Shown: positions 33,283-43,300 of the stretch, in pieces
Layout: each line of letters opens with the position of its first letter
Numbering within the stretch: position 1 is the first letter of the stretch
Source: Armatimonadota bacterium
GTDB taxonomy: Bacteria; Armatimonadota; UBA5829
Length of the DNA stretch: 58,512 bases
Assembly (NCBI GenBank): GCA_023474015.1
Contig: JAMCYN010000141.1
Coordinates: 1 to 58,512, forward strand
Reading direction: 5' to 3'
The notes under the pieces: model-generated
What the model saw: the letters and a program-made list of their open reading frames with translations, nothing else
What the model was told of the DNA's origin: nothing
Databases searched by the model: none
Position numbers and translations under genes: made by a program

Positions 33283-34502
33283 TAACAGTCTTCTGGCTCA
33301 GCCTGGGCATAATCTTCTATACATACGCCGGCTATCCCTTCGTACTGCTCTTCCTGGGCATGATCATGCGCAAAGGAATGAAGAATGAGAGAAGTGCGGA
33401 GTGTGGAGTGCGGAGTGCGGAATGGGGAAGAGAGTCCCTTCACTCCGCATTCCGCACTCCCAACTCCACACTTCTGCTTTGTCCATCCGTCAGCATCATC
33501 ATCGCGGCTCATAACGAAGAATTCTGCATCCACGATAAGCTGGCGAACACTCTTGCCCTGGACTACCCAAGGGACCGGACGGAGGTTATTGTTATCTCAG
33601 ACGGCTCTACCGACCGCACCGACGCCATCGCCGCCGGGTTTGCCGCCGCCGGTGTTCGGACCGAGCATCTTCCCGAGCGTTCCGGCAAGTCCGCCGCGCT
33701 GAACCTCGGGGTGAGCCTCGCGCGGGGGGATATTCTCGTTTTTACCGACGCTGGGGCCATCGCCGAACCCGACTGCCTGTGGCGGCTGGCATCGCATTTC
33801 TCGGACCCCGAAATCGGCTGCGTCTCCAGCGAGGACGCCATTACCGGCGGGTCCTCCGGCGAGGGCGCGTATGTGAAATACGAGATGCTCCTGCGGCGGT
33901 TGGAGACAAAGGTCGGCTCGTGCACGGCGGTGAGCGGCTCGTTCTATGCCATCCGCAGGGAGCTATGCCTGAGTTTTCCTCCGGCGGCGGCGACTGATTT
34001 CCTATCCGTCCTCGAGACCGTCCGGCGCGGATTTCGAGCAATCAGCGACCCGCATGCGCTCGCTCGCATGGGCACTGTCGGCTCCGGCGATGAGTTCCGG
34101 CGAAAGGTGCGGACGGTTCTCACCGGCGTCGCGTGCCTGCCCGCGATGCTCCCTCTGCTGAATCCGTTCCGGCATGGCCTGTTCTCCATCGAACTCGTGA
34201 GCCACAAGCTCCTGAGGTGGACCGCCGGGGCCTTTCTCTTGCCCTTACTGGTAAACAGCGCGTTTCTCGTCAGCGAGTCCCCATTCTATGCCGCCGTGTT
34301 GCTCTCTCAGGCGCTCTTTTATATTCTCGGGTTCCTCGGCGCGCTATCGCCGCGCATTCTGGCGGCGTCTCGGGCGGTCCGTTACCCTTACTTCTTCCTC
34401 TGCACCAACCTTTCGGCACTGTTTGCGTGCTGGAAATATCTCAGGGGTGAGCGTATCGCGATCTGGCAGCCGTCACGTCGGGCGAAGGAGGCGCGAGTAT
34501 GA
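33279..34502 (+). CDS. Membrane-bound GT2 glycosyltransferase with repeat insert
   Basis: The 407-aa protein starts at an ATG overlapping the previous stop. One N-terminal helix (TVFWLSLGIIFYTYAGYPFV) leads to a GT-A domain: SIIIAAHNEEFCI, EVIVISDGSTDRTD, RGDILVFTDAGAI and a later EDAITGG, and three to four C-terminal helices follow. Residues about 38-66 (including RSAECGVRSAEWGRESLHSA) are encoded by an 83-bp palindromic repeat of GGAGTGCG units (33391-33473). The insert lies exactly between the first helix and the catalytic domain and keeps the frame. Confidence 0.88.
   Translation: MITVFWLSLGIIFYTYAGYPFVLLFLGMIMRKGMKNERSAECGVRSAEWGRESLHSAFRTPNSTLLLCPSVSIIIAAHNEEFCIHDKLANTLALDYPRDRTEVIVISDGSTDRTDAIAAGFAAAGVRTEHLPERSGKSAALNLGVSLARGDILVFTDAGAIAEPDCLWRLASHFSDPEIGCVSSEDAITGGSSGEGAYVKYEMLLRRLETKVGSCTAVSGSFYAIRRELCLSFPPAAATDFLSVLETVRRGFRAISDPHALARMGTVGSGDEFRRKVRTVLTGVACLPAMLPLLNPFRHGLFSIELVSHKLLRWTAGAFLLPLLVNSAFLVSESPFYAAVLLSQALFYILGFLGALSPRILAASRAVRYPYFFLCTNLSALFACWKYLRGERIAIWQPSRRAKEARV
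33391..33473. repeat. Palindromic GGAGTGCGGA repeat inserted in the GT2 gene
   Basis: Left units AGTGCGGAGTGTGGAGTGCG and GGAGTGCGGAATG (33393-33425) face right units CTCCGCATTCCGCACTCCC and AACTCCACACTT (33442-33472), forming an imperfect hairpin with AGAGTCCCTTCA-type centre. It has the same style (unit length and a GTCCCTTCA centre) as the GAATGCA family at 20000, 54590 and 57201. Confidence 0.8.
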
Positions 34503-35605
34503 GACCGACCCGGCTGATGCTCCTGCGAAGCACATCGATCCACGGCGGCCCCGAACGCCTCATCATCGGCTTCGCGCGGCGGCTCGACCCTCGGGCATTC
34601 GATCCCGTCGTGGTTACATTCACCGAGGATATGCCGGAGGGGAACCCATTCCCGCGCGCCGCCGCCGACAACGGCCTCAAGACCGCCGTGCTGGAAGCCG
34701 ATGGAGGATTCGATGGAGATGCCGCGCGACGCCTGGCGAATCTTGCGCGTGACCTGGAGATAGACCTGCTCTGCCCCCAGGACTACCGCGCCGACTTCTA
34801 CGCCATCTCGGCGGGCAGGCGGCTCGGGGTTCCGGTCGTGGCCACGGCCCACGGCTACACCTACCAGACGCCAAAAGTGAGGCTCTATGAACTCATTGAC
34901 CATATCATCCTGCGCCGTGCCGACGCGGTAATATGTGTCTCCGAGAAGCTCAGGACTCATCTCAGGAAATGGGGCGTGCCAGACTCGAAGCTCCACAGGG
35001 TCTACAACTCAGTCGATGTAAACGAAATCCCGCCGGACTCCCGGACTCCCGGACTGCCGAACCCCATCGTATGTGCCATCGGTCGCCTGAGCATCGAAAA
35101 GGGGCATCGTTATCTCATCGACGCATGGCCGGATATCCTGACGCGGTTCCCTTCGGCACGCTTGGTGATGGTTGGTGACGGCCCCGAGCGTCCCCCCCTT
35201 ATCGCGCAGGTCGGCAAACTGGGTATAAAGTCCTCGGTCGAGTTCACCGGCTTTGTGGACTCCCCTCTCGACTACCTGCGCCGGTGCGCCGTGTTCGCGC
35301 TGCCGTCCCTTACGGAGGGCCTGCCGGTGGCGCTGCTCGAGGCCTGCGCCGCGCAAAAAGCCATTGTTGCGACCCATGTCGGAGGGATCGGCGAAGTCAT
35401 ATCCTCGGGTCGAAGCGGCCTGCTAGTGCGGCCCAAACGGCCCCGAGAACTCGCCGAATCAATAACGCACATTCTCGAACATCCCGACCAGGCGCGAGTC
35501 TTTGCCGAGAACGCCAGGGCAACGGTCGAACGCAAGTTCAGCTACGAGGCCAACGTCCCGCTGTTGGAGGACGTATACCGATCGTGCCTGAGAAACAGTG
35601 CTTGA
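34499..35605 (+). CDS. Glycosyltransferase, GT4 type
   Basis: The 368-aa GT-B protein begins LMLLRSTSIHGGPERLIIGF, has LLCPQDYRADFYAI and VVATAHGYTYQTPKVRLYEL, and the C-terminal GT4 domain VCAIGRLSIEKGHRYLIDAW, PSARLVMVGDGPERPPL, and PSLTEGLPVALLEACAAQKA. An ATGA overlap links it to the GT2 gene. A short tandem run of CCCGGACT units (35036-35056) is translated as PPDSRTPGLP, a minor repeat. It probably acts in repeat-unit assembly. Confidence 0.92.
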   Translation: MRPTRLMLLRSTSIHGGPERLIIGFARRLDPRAFDPVVVTFTEDMPEGNPFPRAAADNGLKTAVLEADGGFDGDAARRLANLARDLEIDLLCPQDYRADFYAISAGRRLGVPVVATAHGYTYQTPKVRLYELIDHIILRRADAVICVSEKLRTHLRKWGVPDSKLHRVYNSVDVNEIPPDSRTPGLPNPIVCAIGRLSIEKGHRYLIDAWPDILTRFPSARLVMVGDGPERPPLIAQVGKLGIKSSVEFTGFVDSPLDYLRRCAVFALPSLTEGLPVALLEACAAQKAIVATHVGGIGEVISSGRSGLLVRPKRPRELAESITHILEHPDQARVFAENARATVERKFSYEANVPLLEDVYRSCLRNSA

Positions 35606-35611
35606 TCGTCC

Positions 35612-35665
35612 ATGCTCGTCGGGGGTTTAAACCCCCGACGCAAGTTCCCCGGGCTTAAGCCCGTT
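35612..35665. repeat. Composite palindromic repeat (GTCGGGGGTTTAAACCCCCGAC form)
   Basis: A perfect palindrome with arms GTCGGGGGTTT and AAACCCCCGAC (35618-35639) is followed by GCAAGTTCCCCGGGCTTAAG (35640-35659). This is the same two-module unit as at 10625, 15359 and 27669, with compensating changes in both palindrome arms. Confidence 0.8.
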
Positions 35666-35683
35666 CGGAGGTTCAAAGATATT

Positions 35684-36865
35684 ATGAAAGTCCTGTTCGT
35701 AGCCGGAGGCGTGCCGTATCCGCCGGATACAGGCGGCAGGCTGCGCACCTATAATCTGCTCAAACGCCTTTCCAAGCTGCACGATATTACCCTGGTTGCC
35801 TATGAACCCCAGGATCGCGTCCCCGACGAGGCGATTAGCGAGATGTGCAGCAGGCTTGTGCTGGTCCCGAGGCCCGACCCGTCGGGCCGACTCCGGATGT
35901 GTCGCGACCTGATTACAGCGCCGTTCATGCGCGACCCGCTTATCGTAACCAAATACCGCTCCGGCGTCCTTACTCACACTCTCGCAAGCCTCATCGCCCG
36001 TGATGACTCCGACCTCATCCACTGCGATTCGGTCTCGGTCGCCGACTCCGTGGCCGAGGCCGCCGGAACGCCCCACTGCATGGGGACGCATAACGTGGAG
36101 GCCCAGATATGGCTGCGCCATGCCGAGGTCGAGCGCAATCCAATTAAAAAGGCGTACATCCTATCGCAATGCGCAAAGGTCCGCCGGTTCGAGATGGAAA
36201 ACTATTCCCGCTTCCGGCGCTGTCTAGTGGTTTCCGAGGACGATAAGCGCCTGATGCGCGAGTGGTATGGCCTCGACTCCACGGTCATCCCGAACGGCGT
36301 TGATCCGGACTATTTCCATCCCAACGCCGCCGCCCCGGAGCCATTCAACATCGCGTTTTTCGGCTCGATGGACTGGCGGCCCAACCAGGACGCCGTGCAC
36401 TACTTTCACGAGGAAATCTGGCCGAGGGTGAAGGCCGCCATGCCCGCGGCCTCATTTACCGTGGTCGGGCGCAAGCCCCCGGCAAGCATCCTGCGGCTTT
36501 CGGAGTCCGACGGCAGTATCCGTGTGACCGGAACCGTCGACGATGTCCGCCCCTACCTCTGGCGGGCCACCCTTACTGTCGTTCCCCTGCGCATAGGCGG
36601 CGGCAGCAGGCTCAAGATACTGGAGTCCCTTTCGGCCTGTAAGCCCGTGGTTGCGACCACGGTCGCCACTGAGGGGTTGGAAGGAGTAGGCGACTGGGTA
36701 ACAATTGAGGACCGTCCGCACGCATTCGCTGAGCGCATCGTGGAACTCCTCGCCGCGCGGCACAAGTCTCCTGATGACTTGACGGACGCAAGGAACTTCG
36801 TGGCAACCCACTATAGCTGGGACGCCGCCGCCAATCACATGGACCGGGCCTGGTCAACTGGTTGA
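35684..36865 (+). CDS. Glycosyltransferase, PEP-CTERM/EpsH-locus type
   Basis: The 393-aa GT4-like protein opens VLFVAGGVPYPPDTGGRLRT plus YNLLKRLSKLHD and has THNVEAQIWLRHAEVE. These are marks I recall for the sugar transferase family tied to PEP-CTERM/EpsH systems. The C-terminal domain shows IAFFGSMDWRPNQDAVHYF, FTVVGRKPP and VPLRIGGGSRLKILESLSA. I start at the ATG at 35684, after GGAGG; earlier codons lie in a repeat. The PEP-CTERM tie is tentative. Confidence 0.85.
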   Translation: MKVLFVAGGVPYPPDTGGRLRTYNLLKRLSKLHDITLVAYEPQDRVPDEAISEMCSRLVLVPRPDPSGRLRMCRDLITAPFMRDPLIVTKYRSGVLTHTLASLIARDDSDLIHCDSVSVADSVAEAAGTPHCMGTHNVEAQIWLRHAEVERNPIKKAYILSQCAKVRRFEMENYSRFRRCLVVSEDDKRLMREWYGLDSTVIPNGVDPDYFHPNAAAPEPFNIAFFGSMDWRPNQDAVHYFHEEIWPRVKAAMPAASFTVVGRKPPASILRLSESDGSIRVTGTVDDVRPYLWRATLTVVPLRIGGGSRLKILESLSACKPVVATTVATEGLEGVGDWVTIEDRPHAFAERIVELLAARHKSPDDLTDARNFVATHYSWDAAANHMDRAWSTG

Positions 36866-36954
36866 GTCGGCGCAGGCCGACTTCGTGTCTTTGTTGCCGT
36901 GACTTCAGTCGCCGGGTCAGTACGGGGACTCATTGTTGAAAGGAACTGGAGCGA

Positions 36955-38676
36955 GTGCATACCCTTAGCCACAAGGCCGCAATTACAACCGCGCTGCTGA
37001 TGGTTGTGACGGCAAAATGCATGTCGGCGCCGGTCAAGACCTCCAAGTATCCCTGGATCAACACGTGGGGAGTGGAGTATTACGATCCCGACGCTTCGAC
37101 CCTGCGCAAGGACGCCGATCATTTCGACTTTCACATGGGTCCGCACGACCCCGCCGGCCTCAAGGCACTGGCTCCAAGAACTCTGGCCGTGCGGTATGTC
37201 CTGCTCGACACCCAGGTCAAGGAGTCCGAGGGCGACCCCGACAGGGCCCGCATGGCCGCGTGGGCGGCGAGTCACCCCGGCTCTAATGTCGAGGACTTCT
37301 ATATTCATTACAAAGAGGATGTCGTGGTAAAGGGCAAGGATGACACGCAAGTCTCGATCCCCGGTTGGGACCCGGTCAACGACTCCGACGGCGACGGCAT
37401 CCTTGACCGCTCCGAAAACCCCAGAGCGACCGCTCGCACCAGGGCCGATGCGCGCGTCTATTACTATGAGTGGCAAAATAACTTCTACACGCTCAACGTA
37501 GGCGGCTCATTGTATCGCTCGTTCAGGTCCGACGACTGCGTAGCCCAGCTGTCCAAGGCGCCCGCCATGGACGGCTTCATGGCCGATACCGCGATCCCAG
37601 GCATCAAGAAACCCGACATCATCAGCGGCAACGAGATCATCACCGAGTACCCCGACCAGTCCAAATGGAGAGCCGATTTCGCTGCCCTGGCCGGGCAGGT
37701 GAGGAGCCGCCTCGGAGCCAACAAGTACGTCATCGGCAACACCGCTGGTTACTATTATCCCGAGATGGCGGACGCTGGGGGCGGCGAGCACCAGGAGTCA
37801 TACGTCGCGTTCACCAACGAGCACGGCCCGGATAAGTGGGACTACCTGAAGAGCCAGAGCGACAGGGGCAAGTACTCGTTTTGGGAGCCGGCCTGGGATA
37901 GCTACCCCGCGGATGTCGACCGCGAGCGTCTGCACTACCTGGCGTTTCATTATATGGGCCAGCAGCCCTACGTCTATCTCGGCTTTCGAGGCTTCGGCTA
38001 CAGGGATGTCTTCAAGTGGGAGCCCAGCCCGTTCGATTGGCTTCCGGCGTGCGAGGTCGATGTGGGACAGCCGGTGGACGGCATGTATCGGACGATCACC
38101 TCCGGCTCGGACCCTACAGGCCAGGCGTACACGATCTTCGGCAGGCGCTACTCGAAGTCTGTCGTGATATGTCGTCCCAAGATCGACTGGAACCACTCGA
38201 TCTACGGTGACAACACCGGCGTTGTATACAGACTGCCTTCGTATACCACGGCCACGGGCACGAGCAGCCTTTTCAAGCCCTTGAAGGTAGACGGCACCCT
38301 GGGCGCGGCCGTCTCTCAGGTGACGCTTCGCAATCCAGAAAGCGTGATCCTATTCCCGGCCCAGGCATGGCTTGCGCCGGTCGGTTCACTCAAAGACACC
38401 GCCGGACCTCAGATAAGCGGTGTCAACTCGACAGAGATAAGCGCCGACTGCGCTAAGATAGTTTGGCGGACCGATAAGCTCTCGAACGCAGCCATTGACT
38501 ACGGCCAGACCCAGGCCTATGGGGCAAGCCTGCAAGCATCCGAGCCGCTGGAGCTGAGGCACAGCCTGCTCATCTCAGGCCTGCTGCCGGACACACTCTA
38601 CCATTACAGGGTGAGATCGACCGACGCCAATGCGAACGAGGGGATCAGCATCGACTACACATTTACGACTCATTAG
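36955..38676 (+). CDS. Secreted glycosidase-like protein with Fn3-like domain
   Basis: The 573-aa protein has a GTG start (TGGAG before it) and a signal peptide (MHTLSHKAAITTALLMVVTA). Residues about 25-450 look like a TIM-barrel hypothetical glycoside hydrolase, similar in style to GHL15 (SKYPWINTWGVEYYDP; ARVYYYEWQNNFY; GFMADTAIPGI; YVIGNTAGYYYPEM; YSFWEPAWDSYPADV). A calcium-type loop (DSDGDGILDRSEN, near 143) is inserted and is absent from its paralog at 40324. Residues about 480-573 form a fibronectin III/purple-acid-phosphatase-N-like domain. It may trim or degrade the polysaccharide made by this locus. The substrate is unknown. Confidence 0.75.
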   Translation: MHTLSHKAAITTALLMVVTAKCMSAPVKTSKYPWINTWGVEYYDPDASTLRKDADHFDFHMGPHDPAGLKALAPRTLAVRYVLLDTQVKESEGDPDRARMAAWAASHPGSNVEDFYIHYKEDVVVKGKDDTQVSIPGWDPVNDSDGDGILDRSENPRATARTRADARVYYYEWQNNFYTLNVGGSLYRSFRSDDCVAQLSKAPAMDGFMADTAIPGIKKPDIISGNEIITEYPDQSKWRADFAALAGQVRSRLGANKYVIGNTAGYYYPEMADAGGGEHQESYVAFTNEHGPDKWDYLKSQSDRGKYSFWEPAWDSYPADVDRERLHYLAFHYMGQQPYVYLGFRGFGYRDVFKWEPSPFDWLPACEVDVGQPVDGMYRTITSGSDPTGQAYTIFGRRYSKSVVICRPKIDWNHSIYGDNTGVVYRLPSYTTATGTSSLFKPLKVDGTLGAAVSQVTLRNPESVILFPAQAWLAPVGSLKDTAGPQISGVNSTEISADCAKIVWRTDKLSNAAIDYGQTQAYGASLQASEPLELRHSLLISGLLPDTLYHYRVRSTDANANEGISIDYTFTTH

Positions 38677-38689
38677 GAGGCGCCGACCG

Positions 38690-39790
38690 ATGAAGCCCAG
38701 GCTCTGCCTGCTGAACATATCCTACTCCGGTTCCAACCCTCACCTGATCCGCGAGCTGAGCCGGTGGGTTGACTTGGAAGTGGTGGAAGTGCCGTTTCCG
38801 GGGCGGGTCAATGCGCTGCTGAAGCTCAAGTCGTTCCACCCGCGAATTGCCCGCTGGAAGTCCCGGCACGCACGGTCACTGGACTGGGCGTTCAAGAGCC
38901 ATAAAGTCTTTGAGAGCCGAAGCGCGCTCGCATTCGAGGGTGTTTCCAGGCTGGCGAAAAAGCCGGACGCGATACTGCAGATCGGCGGCCTATTCTCGCC
39001 GGGGCCGACCGGTATCCCTTATGCCACTTACAATGACTTCACCACCGCTCTAGCGGCACGGGAATACCCGCACTGGGCCCCTTTTCCGACTCCGATGGCT
39101 GCAAAGCGGTGGTACGACCTCGAAACTCGTCTATACATTGATGCCGCCCGCGTTCTCACGCTCAGCGACCACACCCGGCGGTCGATGATTTCTGATTACG
39201 GTGTTCCCGAGGGTAACGTCAAGACAGTCGGCGCGGGGGGCAACTTCACCTCCGTTCCCGAGCGCACCACTCCCTACGACGGCCGCACGGTCCTCTTCGT
39301 CGGCCTGGACTTTGAACGAAAAGGAGGCCGTGTCCTGCTCGATGCCTTCGACAATGTCCGCTCTTCCAGGCCGGACGCGAGGCTGCTTATTGCCGGCCCC
39401 GAGTTGGCCGCCGCCCCGCCCGGCGTGACTTGCTTCGGAGAGGTACGAGACCGTGGTGCGCTACTCGACCTCTACCGACGGGCCTCCATCTTCGCCATGC
39501 CGTCCCTATGCGAGCCGTTCGGGTTCGTATTTCTGGAGGCGATGGCATGCAAGCTGCCCTGCATCGGGACGACCGCCGACGCAATGCCCGAGATCATCGA
39601 GGATGGCCGCACGGGACGTGTCGTGCCTCCCGGAGACCCCGACGCTCTCGCCGCCGCCATTCTCGACCTTTTGAGCGATCCCAAAAGGCTCGCCGAGATG
39701 GGTGAGGCTAGCCGAAGACGGGTCAGCAAGCACTTCACCTGGGAGCACACCGCCGCCCGCATTGTCGCTGAGATTAGGGCGATGATTTAG
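38690..39790 (+). CDS. Glycosyltransferase, GT4 type
   Basis: The 366-aa protein begins PRLCLLNISYSGSNPHLI, contains GTGACC-type acceptor motifs such as ARVLTLSDHTRRSMISDYG, and has the donor-binding GT4 C-terminus: VLFVGLDFERKGGRVLLDAF, ARLLIAGPELA and PSLCEPFGFVFLEAMACKLP. The ATG at 38690 has a strong AGGAGG (38675-38680) overlapping the end of the glycosidase gene, so the two are coupled. It is the last glycosyltransferase of the locus. Confidence 0.9.
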   Translation: MKPRLCLLNISYSGSNPHLIRELSRWVDLEVVEVPFPGRVNALLKLKSFHPRIARWKSRHARSLDWAFKSHKVFESRSALAFEGVSRLAKKPDAILQIGGLFSPGPTGIPYATYNDFTTALAAREYPHWAPFPTPMAAKRWYDLETRLYIDAARVLTLSDHTRRSMISDYGVPEGNVKTVGAGGNFTSVPERTTPYDGRTVLFVGLDFERKGGRVLLDAFDNVRSSRPDARLLIAGPELAAAPPGVTCFGEVRDRGALLDLYRRASIFAMPSLCEPFGFVFLEAMACKLPCIGTTADAMPEIIEDGRTGRVVPPGDPDALAAAILDLLSDPKRLAEMGEASRRRVSKHFTWEHTAARIVAEIRAMI

Positions 39791-39800
39791 AGGTTACAAA

Positions 39801-39849
39801 GGAGGGCGAGGCTCCCGCCAAGCCGGCTCACCAGGAGGCTTGCCCTCCC
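39801..39849. repeat. Palindromic GGAGGGCGAGGCTCCC repeat (twin of the pyrK insert)
   Basis: GGAGGGCGAGGCTCCCGCCA at one end and AGGCTTGCCCTCC at the other form the arms. In reverse complement it matches the element inside pyrK (11336-11385) at about 47 of 50 positions, including the centre GGTGAGCCGGCT. Confidence 0.85.
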
Positions 39850-40077
39850 ATAACGCAAAACCACTCCGTTTGGTTTACCCACGCGGCCCATAAACCGTCA
39901 TGAATGCGTAAATACTACTGGCATGCAAACACGCGAATATCTCATAGCCTGCCTGCTTGACACTCACCAGCGTTAGTTGTCAAAATAAACACAGCAATAA
40001 TCACCCCTTAGACGGAACAATCTCTTTAGAGGGAACGTCTGAAAGGTGAATGCTCTCCAGCAAACGGAAAGGAGGCC

Positions 40078-40239
40078 GTGAGCTTTGCTGCGTTTCGTGC
40101 AAACATAGCAACATCCATCATAAAACCACTTCCCGCGCTTCCCTCGCAACATAGCATCTCTGACACACACATGGATACGGGCCGAAGTCCCGTCAAGAGA
40201 AGTGCAACCGTCAACGCTTTATTGTTCTGGCAGATTTGA
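40078..40239 (+). CDS. Small ORF, 53 aa, doubtful
   Basis: A GTG at 40078 stands 2-6 bases after AAAGGAGG, and 53 codons follow (MSFAAFRANIATSIIKPLPA and on). Third codon positions are often A or T, unlike neighbouring genes, and no family is recognised. The Shine-Dalgarno-like stretch also lies in the loop of a possible hairpin, so this may be part of an RNA structure instead. Low support. Confidence 0.18.
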   Translation: MSFAAFRANIATSIIKPLPALPSQHSISDTHMDTGRSPVKRSATVNALLFWQI

Positions 40240-40323
40240 GTAGTTGTTACGTGGTCTATTGCTGGGCTTGAGTATGAGCTTGCTCTCATCTCTGGCGTCG
40301 AACTCTCGAAAGGAGAAGGAAAA

Positions 40324-43300
40324 CTGGATACTCTACGACTCATCAAAACACTGGCAATGGGGTTGGTTGTTGCGGCCCTCATGGCTGCGTGCGTAAGCTG
40401 CCTCGCGGCTCCCGTCAAGACATCAAAGTTCCCGTGGATCAACACCTGGGGAATTGAATATTACGACACAAACGCCACGTCGCTTCAGCACGACGTGGAC
40501 CACTTCGACTTCCATCTGGGTCCGCACAATCCCGCGGGCCTCAAGGCGCTCGCGCCCAACACAATGACCGTGAGCTACGCCCTCTTCGACACGCAGATCA
40601 AGGAAGCCGAGGGCGACTCTGACAGGCGGGATATGCAAACCTGGGCCGCCTCCCATCCCGGCGTGGACCTCGAAGATTTCTATTGCCATTTCAAGGAAGA
40701 CGTCACAGTGCGCGGGCAGAACGGCGCCAGTGTCTTTATTCCCGGCTGGGACCCGGGTAATCCCAAAGCCACGGCCCCCAACAGGGCCGCATCCCGCGTC
40801 TACTACTATGAGTGGCTGAACAACTTCTACCCGATGAACCTCGCCAACCCGAACTATCAGCAGTTCAAGGCCGATATGTACTACAACGAGATTCAGGCCA
40901 ATCCTGCATTCGACGGCTTTATGCCCGATACGGCCATCCCGCCTATGAAAGGCCCGGATGTGATCAGCGGAAGCGGGATCATCACGGAATATCCTGACCA
41001 GAGAAAGTGGGCGCCGGACTTCGTCGCACTTTCGACTGTCATACGGCAGCGGATGGGCATGAACCGCTACGTTATCGGCAACACCGCCGGCTACTACTTC
41101 CCCGAACTCGCGGACGCGGGCGGCGGCGAGCACCAGGAATGGTATGTCGCCTTCACCAACGAGCACGGGCCGGATAAGTGGGACTACTGGAAGACTCAGA
41201 GCGACAAGGGCATCTACTCGTTCTGGGAACCGTCCTGGGACGCCTATCCGGCGGACCTCGGTCGCGCGCGCATCCACTATCTGGCGTTTCACTATATGGG
41301 CCAGCAGCCCTACATCTACCTCGGCTTCCGCGGGTTTGGCTATCGGGATGTGTGGAACTGGGCCCCTAACGAGTTCGACTGGTTCGCGGCCTGCGAGGCG
41401 AACGTTGGAAACGCGGTGGATGGGCTTTACAAGGCCGCAAAGTCGGGTTCCGACCCGACCGGCCAGAGCTACACCATCTACACCAGGCGCTACACCAACG
41501 CGCTGATCGTCTGCCGGCCCAAGATCAATTGGAATCATGACAACTATGGCGATAACACCGGTGTGGCCTTCGCGCTTCCGTCGTATACGACTTCCAGCGG
41601 CGCGACCAGTAACCAGTATAAGCCGCTCAGGGTTGACGGCACGCTCGGTTCAGCGGTGACCCAGGTAACTCTGCGACAGCCCGAGAGCGCGATCTTGTTC
41701 ATGGTCGACGCCGGCACGCCGAATCCCGGCGACGTTACCCCACCGGTGATTTCCGGCCTGTCCGCCGTGAACGTCAGCGGGACCGGCGCGACCATCACCT
41801 GGTCCACCGACGAGGCCTCGACTTCCGTGGTCGACTATGGCCCGACATCAGCCTACGGCTCGACCTCGACGGCTTCGGGAATGGCGACCGGCCACAGCGT
41901 GGTATTGAACGGACTTTCCGCCGGCGTCACATACCACTGCCGGGTGAAATCCGCCGACGCGGCCGGGAACACGGCCATGAGCGCGGACTATACATTCACT
42001 ACCGGCTCTCCGAATCCGGTCCCGACGGGTGCGTTTCTCAGGGACTGGCTCGTGATTGGCGCGTTCGATAACGCCAGCCGTGCGGGCTACGGCACCGACT
42101 ACATAGGTGAGACAACCGTCACCCCGTCCACCGGCTCGGAAACCGCCGGCCAGACCTGGAATGCGGTGCAGTCGTCTAATGACCTGATCGACCTTGGCGG
42201 CTTGTTCTCGGACACGGACAACAAGGTGGCCTACGCTCACCTGTATGTCAACTCCGCCACCGAGCAGACCTGCTACCTTTGGCTCGGCACCGATGACGGT
42301 GTCAAGGCGTGGATTAATGGCACACTGGTCCAAGACAATCCCGCCGAGCGCCCCGCGAGCCCGGATACTGACTCCGTTCTGATCACGCTCAAGCAGGGCT
42401 GGAACCGAATATTGTTAAAGGTCGATAACCTCTACGGCGGATGGGGCTTCTATGCCCGCCTCGGCGATTCGCAGGGCAACTCGGTCTCTGGCCTGAGCTA
42501 CAGCCTGGATGACCAGAGCTCTCCCGACGACACGACACCTCCCGACATCTCGTCGGTCGCATCGAGCAATGTGACCCAGACCTCTGCGACGATCACCTGG
42601 ACCACCGATGAGGATTCCACCTCGGCAGTGGACTACGGGACCACCACAGCCTACGGCTCCACTGCCAATGGCTCCGACTCCGTCTCGTCCCACAGCGTCT
42701 CCCTCTCCAACCTTATCGCCGGCACGACGTATCACTATCGCGTCAAGTCGGATGACGCCGCAGGCAATACGGCCACGGGTTCCGACTACACATTCACCAC
42801 TCTCTCGGTGCCTCAGCCTCCTCCGCCGACTCCATCAGCCTCGACGTTTATCAGAAGCTGGCTTCTTCTTGCGACGTTCGACAACATCAGCCGAACGGCC
42901 TTCAAGACCGATCTCATCGGCGAAAACCTGATCGCTCCGAGCGTCGATCAGATTTCCTCCGGCAAGAGGTGGAGGGCGTACACCTCTCCCTGGGACCAGG
43001 TGGACTTCCTGACCCGATATACCACCACGGACTACAAGGCGGCCTACGCGCACATCTACGTGTATTCGCCGGTCGCTCAGTCGGCACAGCTATGGACCGG
43101 CTCTGACGACGGCATCAAGGCATGGGTCAACGGCTCGACCGTGCTGAACAAGGCGGCGGTCCGCCCGACACTCGCCGATCAAGACAAGACCCCGATCAGT
43201 CTGAAGATGGGTTGGAACCGGCTGTTGTTGAAGATTGACAATCTTGCCGGCGGATGGGGTTTCTGCGCCCGCATCTGCGATGCCTACGGCAATATGCTCC

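Larger units (their letters stand above)
39791..40323. other. 533-bp intergenic region with repeat and structured leader
   Basis: The first 60 bp hold a palindromic repeat (39801-39849). The rest is poorer in G+C than its surroundings. A weak promoter (TTGACA at 39957, CAAAAT at 39981) may start a leader of about 330 nt. Possible helices are TTAGACG/CGTCTGA (near 40008 and 40034) and CAGCAAACGG (40057-40066) with CCGTGAGCTTTGCTG (40076-40090). A 53-codon ORF at 40078 is listed separately. No known riboswitch consensus was recognised. Confidence 0.45.

Noticed and set aside
39990..40110. Cyclic-di-GMP (GEMM) riboswitch before the glycosidase gene
   Set aside because: A GCAAAC and an AAAGG stretch recall it, but the GGGACGCAAAGCC-type core and the receptor helix are missing.
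40423..41538. Minus-strand frame of 371 codons opposite the glycosidase-like gene
   Set aside because: Antisense shadow with no domain; the plus strand is homologous to another gene in the window.
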